This document shows, one piece after another, positions 1-4,783 of a DNA stretch of 11,086 bases (position 1 is its first letter; every line of letters starts with the position of its first letter). A program made the position numbers and the translations under genes. This DNA is from Egerieenecus sp048201975. Lineage in GTDB: Bacteria; Bacillota; Clostridia; Christensenellales; Aristaeellaceae. The DNA lies in assembly GCA_048201975.1 (NCBI GenBank), contig DBFBGQ010000004.1, positions 1-11,086 of the forward strand, read 5' to 3'. The notes beneath the pieces are model-generated. The model ran no database searches. It worked only from the letters and a program-made list of their open reading frames with translations, and was not told where the DNA came from.

Positions 1-134
1 CGTGTCGAAAAAGTGGGCAAGCCCACTTTTTCGAGGAAGCAACTTCGGCCAACCAGAGGTCGTCCGAAGTTGTAAGGAATTGATTTTGCAAGCAAAATCA
101 ATCACCCGCGAAGCCGGCGGAGCCGGCTTACACG
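1..134. repeat. Multi-hairpin palindromic element at the left edge
   Basis: Four inverted repeats follow each other. Arms 6-18 and 21-33 are perfect, 13 nt each. Arms 40-48 and 64-72 are perfect, 9 nt, with a 15-nt loop. Arms 79-89 and 92-102 are perfect, 11 nt. Arms 111-118 and 122-129 are perfect, 8 nt, with a GGA loop. The whole set is enclosed by CGTGT at 1-5 and its complement ACACG at 130-134, so a four-armed closed fold is possible. Three of the four arms have GC on both sides of the apex. The element touches the window edge, so its left border is unknown. It could be a dispersed palindromic repeat (REP/MITE-like), a structured RNA, or a set of terminators for an unseen upstream gene. 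The family is not recognised; the palindromes themselves are read directly. Confidence 0.75.
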
Positions 135-141
135 AATAAAA

Positions 142-185
142 GTCGAAGGGGCTGCGGCCCCTCCGACGCCTCTAGGGAGTTTTTT
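142..185 (+). terminator. GC-rich hairpin followed by a T6 run
   Basis: Arms 142-152 and 157-167 pair with one A/C mismatch around a TGCG loop, and TTTTTT follows at 180-185, about 12 nt after the stem. The distance is long for a classical intrinsic terminator. A shorter alternative stem, CTCC at 161-164 with GGAG at 176-179, lies directly against the T run but uses part of the first stem, so the two are exclusive. It would stop transcription coming from the left edge. It may equally be a fifth arm of the neighbouring palindromic element. Confidence 0.35.
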
Positions 186-193
186 GACAGTCT

Positions 194-227
194 AAAGCGC
201 CTGCGCTTCAAGGGTGCAGGCGCTTTT
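194..227 (-). terminator. Hairpin downstream of lepB, possibly bidirectional
   Basis: Arms 194-204 and 216-226 are a perfect 11-bp match (AAAGCGCCTGC and its complement). The interior can add three or four more pairs, including G-U pairs, leaving a CAA loop. It begins about 30 nt past the lepB stop codon. The T tract is short on both strands (three to four T), so termination may be inefficient or factor-assisted. Its position between lepB and the palindromic element makes a 3' end for lepB mRNA the simplest reading. Confidence 0.5.
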
Positions 228-256
228 GGCTCGCGGTCCACGCCAGGGCCGCCAGT

Positions 257-850
257 TTACTCAATGGTTCGCCAGGCGTTGAAGGGGAACAGCACCGCCT
301 GCACATGCCCCAGGATCTGATCCCGGGCGATGGGGCCCACATCGCTGGCGCGGCTGTCATGGGAGTTGGAGCGGTTGTCGCCCATGACGAAGAAGTAGCC
401 TTCGGGGACGGTGTAGGCCGCGAAGTCGTCATAGGGGCGATGCACGATATAGTCCTCCTCGTAGCGCTCGCCGTTGACATACAGGTAGCCGCCGCGAACC
501 TCCACGGTGTCACCGGGCAGGCCCACCACACGCTTGACAAAGTTGGTGGAGCCCCGGTTGGGGTAATGGCAGATCACCACGTCGAAGCGCTCCGGGTCGC
601 TGGCCAGGTAGTCATACTTGGTAACGAACATGATTTCGCCGTCCTGCAGGGTTTCCAGCATGGAGCCGCCGTCCACCCGCACCGGCTCAAACAGAAAGGT
701 ACGGATCACAAAGGCGATCAGCACTGCCGCTGCAATGGTGAGCACCCACTCCAGGATTTCCTGTTTCAGCGGCTTTTTGGGTTTTTCCTTTTTATCGCGC
801 TTGGCGGGCAGCGTCTGATCTTCGGGGGTGATGGGTTCCAGTTCGGACAT
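257..850 (-). CDS. lepB: Signal peptidase I
   Basis: Membrane-bound serine protease of 197 aa that removes signal peptides from exported pre-proteins on the outer face of the cytoplasmic membrane. A charged lysine-rich N-terminus (residues 17-29) precedes one transmembrane segment (about 34-54). The catalytic Ser63 lies in GGSM. The general-base Lys106 lies in FVKRVVGLPGD, and the conserved box GDNRSNSHDSR spans 157-167. All active-site boxes of the Gram-positive S26 type are present and the length is normal. The start ATG at 850 has a GAGG about 10 nt upstream; the frame stays open further upstream, but that part overlaps the sigma gene and looks non-coding. It has its own promoter (884-912) and a hairpin behind it. 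One small deviation is Glu in place of the usual Pro in the S-M-x-P-T-L box. Confidence 0.96.
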   Translation of the reverse strand: MSELEPITPEDQTLPAKRDKKEKPKKPLKQEILEWVLTIAAAVLIAFVIRTFLFEPVRVDGGSMLETLQDGEIMFVTKYDYLASDPERFDVVICHYPNRGSTNFVKRVVGLPGDTVEVRGGYLYVNGERYEEDYIVHRPYDDFAAYTVPEGYFFVMGDNRSNSHDSRASDVGPIARDQILGHVQAVLFPFNAWRTIE

Positions 851-883
851 TGGAGTACGCCTCGCTTTCTGACAATGGTATTG

Positions 884-912
884 ATTATAAACGTTTATCG
901 CACAAGCGTCAA
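884..912 (-). promoter_or_regulatory. Sigma-A promoter of lepB
   Basis: On the minus strand TTGACG (907-912) and TATAAT (884-889) are separated by exactly 17 nt. The -10 is perfect and the -35 matches at five of six positions. Transcription should begin near 877, about 27 nt before the lepB ATG. The -35 and most of the spacer lie inside the 3' end of the small ORF 895-1074, so lepB can be expressed independently of the sigma-factor unit as well as by read-through. Confidence 0.8.
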
Positions 913-1074
913 GGCCGCGCTGGCGGCGGGATAGAGCGTGACGGAGGCGGTTAGCGCCGCGGCAAGCAGTCCCCGCCATTCCCGATGGGGCGCTGTGAGC
1001 GTTTCGCTGGCCTTTTCCAGCGCCGCCAGACGCTGCGCGCGGCGTAGTACCTCCTTGGTATAGGCAGCCTTCAT
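895..1074 (-). CDS. Small putative membrane protein coupled to the sigma factor
   Basis: Uncalled 59-codon ORF starting MKAAYTKEVLRRAQR. Its ATG overlaps the stop codon of the sigma-factor gene in an ATGA junction, the usual sign of translational coupling. The N-terminal half is basic and helical-looking. Residues from about W33 to V58 are almost uninterruptedly hydrophobic (Ala, Leu, Thr, Val), long enough for one transmembrane helix near the C-terminus. No known domain is recognised. The position directly after an ECF-like sigma gene is where anti-sigma factors normally sit, so a tiny membrane partner of the sigma factor is a reasonable inference, but no anti-sigma motif (such as a zinc-binding HxxxCxxC) is present. 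Composition matches neighbouring coding DNA. It may also be a chance ORF. Confidence 0.5.
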   Translation of the reverse strand: MKAAYTKEVLRRAQRLAALEKASETLTAPHREWRGLLAAALTASVTLYPAASAALTLVR

Positions 1075-1616
1075 TCCGCTGTATCCTCCTTTCGGCGTAA
1101 ACGTCTGCGGATGCGGTGGAGCCGCACCCGCACCTGGGGTAGGGAGAGATGAAGCGCCTGCGCCAGCTCACGGTAGCTGCGCCCGTGAACGGCGTAGCCC
1201 AGCAGCAGGCGCTGATCCGCGTTGCTGAGCTCCTCCAGCAGCCGCCATATCCGCAGCCGCTCCTCTCTTTGCAGGGCCAGGGCTTCAGGGGACTCGGCAA
1301 GGCCCCCCGGGGGAAGCTCGTCCATGGGCACGGGCCGGCGGGCGCGGCGTCGCAACAGGTCCAGGCAGCGGCTGCGCACCAGCACCCGCAGCCACGCCTG
1401 GAAGGAGAACGCCGGCTGGTAACGCTCCCGCAGCAGATACACCCGGGCGAAGGCGTCCATTACCGCGTCCTCCGCCTCGCCGGCATCCCGCACAAGCGCC
1501 CTGGCATACTGCTCCGCGCTCCCACGGTGACGCGCAATCAGCTGATCCAGGGCGCTGTCGTCCCCCTGGCAGAGGCGCGCCATTAGCTGGCTGTCGCTTT
1601 CGTTTTGCTGGGTCAT
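1071..1616 (-). CDS. RNA polymerase sigma factor, ECF-like sigma-70 family
   Basis: A 181-aa protein with the two domains of group 4 sigma factors. Region 2 lies at about 21-92, with the core-binding/-10 motif around AEDAVMDAFARVYLL (48-62) and a basic end RCLDLLRRRARR. Region 4 lies at about 120-175 and contains a helix-turn-helix (SYRELAQALHLSLPQVRVRL). It should direct RNA polymerase to a small regulon. The start at 1616 is chosen because GGGAGGTT lies just upstream; an ATG six codons earlier would place this binding site inside the gene. The stop overlaps the ATG of the small ORF 895-1074, and lepB follows. A typical anti-sigma gene is absent from the window. The target promoters are not known. 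Confidence 0.9.
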   Translation of the reverse strand: MTQQNESDSQLMARLCQGDDSALDQLIARHRGSAEQYARALVRDAGEAEDAVMDAFARVYLLRERYQPAFSFQAWLRVLVRSRCLDLLRRRARRPVPMDELPPGGLAESPEALALQREERLRIWRLLEELSNADQRLLLGYAVHGRSYRELAQALHLSLPQVRVRLHRIRRRLRRKEDTAE

Positions 1617-1661
1617 GGCGCAACCTCCCTTCATCCATAGATACGCGCCGCGTGAGGAAAA

Positions 1662-1689
1662 GTTACACCCGCCCCGCGAATTTTGTCAA
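1662..1689 (-). promoter_or_regulatory. Candidate promoter of the sigma-factor gene
   Basis: A perfect TTGACA on the minus strand (1684-1689) is followed after 16 nt by TGTAAC (1662-1667), four of six matches to TATAAT. It lies about 45 nt before the start codon at 1616, in the divergent intergenic region. The -10 is weak, which would suit a low basal or activated promoter. I see no convincing ECF-type autoregulatory motif. Confidence 0.4.
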
Positions 1690-1756
1690 GCGAAGCGCCG
1701 GAAAAACCTGGGACAAAAGAACATGACGCGGGGTATTTCACTTTTTTACAATTGTA

Positions 1757-1765
1757 TGCTATAAT
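1757..1765 (+). promoter_or_regulatory. Extended -10 promoter of the plus-strand gene train
   Basis: TATAAT at 1760-1765 is perfect and preceded by TG at 1757-1758, giving an extended -10 element. The -35 region (about 1736-1742) is poor, which is tolerated by extended -10 promoters. Transcription would start near 1772, leaving a leader of about 28 nt before the ATG at 1800. The same ten bases TGCTATAATG recur upstream of spo0A. Confidence 0.7.
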
Positions 1766-1799
1766 GTCCGAAGCCCACCACTGATGAGGAGGAACCCGT

Positions 1800-2744
1800 A
1801 TGTTTGGCAAGCTGATGAACAACTTCTATTATGGCAAAAGCGGTAAAGGCGATTACCGCAAGGAGGACCTGCCCAAGAACCGCTGGCAATTATTCTGGGA
1901 AATGCTGCGCATTCGCTTTTCCGCGCTCATCCGGCTGAACCTGATGTACATCGTCGTGTGGCTTCCGGCCATGGTGGTGCTGATGATCGCCGCGATGTCC
2001 ATGCTCACCATGCTGGGCGAGGCGGCCACGGCGGAGGAGGCCGTGGAGAGCCTGACCCAGAACATGAGCAGCATCGTGATGTCCACGCTGCTGCTGCTGG
2101 TTCCCTGCATTGCCATTACGGGGCCTTGCACCGCGGGCGTGTGCTATGTAACCCGCAACTGGGCCCGGGATGAGCATGCCTTTATCTGGTCGGACTTCAA
2201 GGACGCTGTGAAGGAAAATTGGAAGCAGGGCCTGGTGATTTCCCTGATTACGGGTCTGATGCCGCTGGTGGTGTACGTGTGCTGGAACTTCTACAGCGCC
2301 ATGGCGGCGGAGAACCCGGTGATGGTGCTGCCCCAGGTGCTCACCGCCATGATCGGCGTTTTGTGGATGCTTTCCGTCACCTATTTTTACCCGCTGATGG
2401 TCAGCTATAACCTGAAAATGCGGGAGCTGCTGCGCAACGGCCTGCTGCTTGCGGTGGCGCGGTTGCCCTTCAGCATTGGATTGCGGCTGCTGCACATGGT
2501 GCCTACGGCCATTGCGGTGTTCTGCGCGTTCTTCTTCAGCCCCGTGTGGTCCGTGCTGGGATTGTTCCTGTATTATCTGGTGCTGGGCTTTGGCCTGAGC
2601 CGGTTCATCACTGCCAGCTACACCAACGCGGTGTTCGACCGCTTCATCAACAGCCGCATCGAGGGCGCGGTCATCAACCGTGGACTGAGCCAGGAAACCG
2701 ATGACGATGAGGACGAAGAGGAAGAGGAGAATCCCCAGGCGTAA
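1800..2744 (+). CDS. DUF624/YesL-like integral membrane protein
   Basis: A 314-aa protein with about six predicted membrane segments (roughly 45-66, 91-115, 144-163, 180-203, 228-247, 250-272). The stretch GPCTAGVCYVTRNW (108-121), followed by EHAFIWSDFKDAVKENWKQG, is the hallmark of the DUF624/YesL family. Members are often found near carbohydrate-uptake genes, but their biochemical role is not established. The C-terminus is a strongly acidic tail (residues 299-310, Asp/Glu only), probably cytoplasmic. The start ATG has GAGGAGG seven nt upstream and lies behind an extended -10 promoter. It is the first gene of the plus-strand train. No ABC transporter or sugar-enzyme genes lie beside it, so the usual sugar-uptake context is missing here. 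Confidence 0.85.
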   Translation: MFGKLMNNFYYGKSGKGDYRKEDLPKNRWQLFWEMLRIRFSALIRLNLMYIVVWLPAMVVLMIAAMSMLTMLGEAATAEEAVESLTQNMSSIVMSTLLLLVPCIAITGPCTAGVCYVTRNWARDEHAFIWSDFKDAVKENWKQGLVISLITGLMPLVVYVCWNFYSAMAAENPVMVLPQVLTAMIGVLWMLSVTYFYPLMVSYNLKMRELLRNGLLLAVARLPFSIGLRLLHMVPTAIAVFCAFFFSPVWSVLGLFLYYLVLGFGLSRFITASYTNAVFDRFINSRIEGAVINRGLSQETDDDEDEEEEENPQA

Positions 2745-2750
2745 ACGCAG

Positions 2751-2780
2751 GTATGTTTTTCCCCCAAGGCACGCAAGCTA
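2751..2780 (+). promoter_or_regulatory. Possible sigma-G-type promoter before the spore protein gene
   Basis: GTATG (2751-2755) fits the Bacillus sigma-G -35 consensus GHATR. Exactly 18 nt further, CAAGCTA (2774-2780) matches CATNHTA at all but one defined position. Forespore control is what one expects for a spore coat-DNA protein. The weak point is geometry: the start site would fall at about 2787, within the ribosome binding site (2786-2793). That leaves a nearly leaderless message. Confidence 0.25.
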
Positions 2781-2800
2781 GCACCGGAGGTGGTGCGCGA

Positions 2801-2959
2801 ATGGCGCTGTGGCGTTTGTCCCAGGAGGAAAAGCGCAAGTACGCCCTGGCGGAGGAGCTGGGGCTGATCGAGGAACTGGAGAAGAAGGGCTGGGCCGGCC
2901 TGCCGGCCAAGGATACCGGCAGGATCGGCGGCATGCTGCACCGGAGCAAGGGAAAATAA
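2801..2959 (+). CDS. Small acid-soluble spore protein, alpha/beta (SspF-like)
   Basis: A 52-aa protein. The core KYALAEELGLIEELEKKGWA, followed by GLPAKDTGRIGGMLHR, matches the alpha/beta SASP pattern (K-Y/F-x-x-A-x-E-L-G near the N-terminus, a Gly-rich A-x-x-x-G-x-I/V-G-G segment near the C-terminus). The GW between the helices is typical of the SspF-like branch. Such proteins coat spore DNA and protect it from UV and other damage. The start at 2801 is supported by GGAGGTGG seven nt upstream; an ATG 16 codons earlier lacks a binding site. The usual germination-protease site (Glu-Ile/Phe) is not evident, as in minor SASPs. It sits 57 nt after the DUF624 gene and 53 nt before the methyltransferase. 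Confidence 0.8.
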   Translation: MALWRLSQEEKRKYALAEELGLIEELEKKGWAGLPAKDTGRIGGMLHRSKGK

Positions 2960-3012
2960 GCGCATCAGGCGGGCGGGCCCCCTGAGGGCATCAAAAGACG
3001 CGAGGAATACGG

Positions 3013-3774
3013 ATGTATACGGGATTTGCTGAGATCTACGATGAGCTGATGACGGACGTTGACTACGAGGCATGGGCGGATTTTTATTGCAAAATGATGG
3101 AGGGCTTTGGCATCCGCGGGGGCAAGCTGGCGGAGTGCGCCTGCGGCACCGGCGGATTGACGCTGCCGCTGTTCCGTCACGGCTTTCATGTGACGGGGGT
3201 GGATCTGAGCCAGGACATGCTCTGGCGCGCAGCGCAAAAGGCCCGCGCCCAGGGTATGGCCATTCCCTTCGTGCGCCAGGATATGCGCCAGCTGCGGCTG
3301 CACCGTCCCATGGACGCGGTGCTGGCCACCTGCGACGGAGTGAACTATCTGTTGGACGATGTGGACGTGCTGGAGTTTTTCTCCTCGGCTTATCAGGCGT
3401 TGCGGCCCGGCGGCGGGCTTTTCTTTGATATTTCCACGCCCCACAAGCTGCGGGATGTGCTGGGCAACCAGATCATCTGCGAGGATCTGCCCAAGATCAC
3501 CTATTTCTGGCAGAATTCCTTTAACGACAAGACCAAGGTGCTGGACATGCACCTGTGCTTCTTTGTCAAGCAGGAGGACGGCAGCTACAAGCGCATCGAC
3601 GAGACACAGAAGCAGAAGGCCCATACCCTGCGCCACCTGTCGGACCTGCTGTATCAAAGCGGATTTGACCGGGTGACGGTGTTCGGGGACGGACGGCTGG
3701 AGGCGCCCCGGGAGAGCGAGCGCCGCTGGCACTTCGCCGCCATCCGCCGCGCGGACCCGGCGCACATGGCGTAA
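3013..3774 (+). CDS. Class I SAM-dependent methyltransferase, YqeM-like
   Basis: A 253-aa protein with a Rossmann-type methyltransferase fold. The N-terminal signature YTGFAEIYDELMTDVDYEAW (2-21) is typical of the YqeM-like group. Motif I is ECACGTGGLT (41-50), which binds S-adenosylmethionine. The acidic residue after strand 2 is D64 in GVDLS, and D90 in RQDMR contacts the adenine region. ALRPGGGLFFDIST (129-142) is the post-motif strand. The substrate is unknown for this group. The ATG is preceded by GAGGAA about 5 nt upstream. It lies 53 nt after the spore-protein gene and 31 nt before hslO, consistent with cotranscription. Length is normal for the family. Confidence 0.88.
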   Translation: MYTGFAEIYDELMTDVDYEAWADFYCKMMEGFGIRGGKLAECACGTGGLTLPLFRHGFHVTGVDLSQDMLWRAAQKARAQGMAIPFVRQDMRQLRLHRPMDAVLATCDGVNYLLDDVDVLEFFSSAYQALRPGGGLFFDISTPHKLRDVLGNQIICEDLPKITYFWQNSFNDKTKVLDMHLCFFVKQEDGSYKRIDETQKQKAHTLRHLSDLLYQSGFDRVTVFGDGRLEAPRESERRWHFAAIRRADPAHMA

Positions 3775-3805
3775 ACCAACCAGGAATCAGGCAGGAGTTT
3801 ACCGC

Positions 3806-4681
3806 ATGGAAGAAATGTTGCATATTTCCCTGATGCAGGGTCAGGCCAGGGCGCTGCTGTGCGAGAGCACCAACATGGTGCAGCGGATGGCGGACATTCA
3901 CCGCGCTACGCCGGTGTGCGCGGCGGCCCTGGGCCGTTTGATGACCGTCACGGCCATGATGGGCGTGATGATGAAGGGCGAGAAGGAATCCGTTACGGTA
4001 ACCGTCAAGGGCGGCGGCCCCATGGGCACGCTGGTGGCGGTGGCCAACCATGGCGTGGTGAAAGCCTATGCGGACAATCCGCGGGTGGAGCTGCCCCTGC
4101 GGGCGGACGGCAAGCTGGACGTGGGCGGCGCGGTGGGCCGGCAGGGCCGCATGAGCGTGGTGAAGGATCTGGGCCTGCGGGAGCCGTACATTGGCCAATG
4201 CGAGCTGGTCAGCGGCGAGCTGGCGGTGGACTTTGCCAATTACTTCACCACCAGCGAGCAGCAGCCTTCCCTGGTCTCCCTGGGCGTGCTGACCCATGGG
4301 GATGCGGTGCTCAAGGCCGGCGGGCTGTTGATTCAGCCTTTGCCCGGCTGCACCGAGGAAACCCTGCAGCAATTGGAGCTGCGCACCCCCATGTTTGCCG
4401 ATATCAGCCGGGAATTGACCTTCGAAACCCCCGAGGGACTGATGGCGGGCTGGTTCCGGGGCATGGAGCCGGAGATCCTGGAACGCACGCCCATCGCCTG
4501 GGGCTGCGGCTGCAGCCGTGAGCGCATGGAAAAGGCGCTGATCTCCCTGGGGCGGAAGGAGCTGGAGGAGCTCAGCGCCGATCCCAAGGGCGCGGAGCTG
4601 GGATGCCATTTTTGCCACAGCCGCTATGCGTTCACACCCGATGAGCTGAAGGAGCTGCTGGCGCGGGCCTCTCGGCCCTGA
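3806..4681 (+). CDS. hslO: Hsp33 redox-regulated chaperonin
   Basis: A 291-aa cytosolic holdase that binds unfolding proteins under oxidative stress. The N-terminal core carries family segments such as GGGPMGTLVAVAN (69-81) and YIGQCELVSGELAVDFANYF (128-147). The C-terminal redox switch has the zinc-binding pair C234-G-C236 and C267-H-F-C270 (CxC and CxxC). All four zinc cysteines are present, so the protein should be redox active. The ATG is preceded by AGGAG at proper distance. It follows the methyltransferase by 31 nt and is followed by a GC-rich 102-nt gap. No heat-shock operator (CIRCE) is seen upstream; expression probably comes with the gene train. Confidence 0.96.
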   Translation: MEEMLHISLMQGQARALLCESTNMVQRMADIHRATPVCAAALGRLMTVTAMMGVMMKGEKESVTVTVKGGGPMGTLVAVANHGVVKAYADNPRVELPLRADGKLDVGGAVGRQGRMSVVKDLGLREPYIGQCELVSGELAVDFANYFTTSEQQPSLVSLGVLTHGDAVLKAGGLLIQPLPGCTEETLQQLELRTPMFADISRELTFETPEGLMAGWFRGMEPEILERTPIAWGCGCSRERMEKALISLGRKELEELSADPKGAELGCHFCHSRYAFTPDELKELLARASRP

Positions 4682-4783
4682 CGCATGGGCGCGGCGCAAA
4701 GCGCATACATACAAAGGCTGGAACGGGGCGCCCCGGGCGGGGCCGGAACCGAGAAAATCCCCGGCGGCGGGGTAGGAGGACGG
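4682..4783 (+). other. GC-rich gap with short palindromes before the TPR gene
   Basis: The gap between hslO and the TPR gene contains a perfect 12-bp palindrome CGGGGCGCCCCG (4724-4735). It also holds a small hairpin with arms 4759-4763 and 4768-4772, ending two bases before the AGGAGGA binding site (4774-4780). The frame of the TPR gene is open through this gap from an ATG at 4685, but that ATG has no binding site. No T run follows either hairpin, so these are not terminators. They may stabilise the transcript or shape access to the binding site. Confidence 0.4.

Noticed and set aside
3..9. Exact Spo0A-box-like TGTCGAA at the left edge
   Set aside because: It forms the base of the palindromic element and is not placed at a recognisable promoter; a 7-mer of this kind is easily found by chance.
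184..212. TTGACA on the plus strand as a promoter -35
   Set aside because: No -10-like hexamer is found 16-18 nt downstream; the region forms the lepB-side hairpin, and no plus-strand gene follows.
305..934. Plus-strand open frame antisense to lepB
   Set aside because: The lepB strand carries all signal peptidase boxes and a promoter; the antisense frame has no binding site or family match.
1034..1062. Strong AAGGAGGT ribosome-site-like sequence on the minus strand inside the small ORF
   Set aside because: No ATG, GTG or TTG lies at a usable distance downstream, so it does not mark another start.
851..1300. Upstream extension of the lepB frame into the sigma gene
   Set aside because: The extra residues are low-complexity and overlap the sigma-factor coding region in another frame, and the promoter and binding site favour the start at 850.
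2965..2985. Hairpin between the spore-protein gene and the methyltransferase gene
   Set aside because: Only five clear base pairs (TCAGG/CCTGA) around an ill-matched G-rich loop and no T run; not a convincing terminator.
4685..4783. Upstream ATG start (4685) for the TPR protein
   Set aside because: No ribosome binding site precedes it and the added residues are Gly-rich and unlike the family; ATG 4784 has a strong site.
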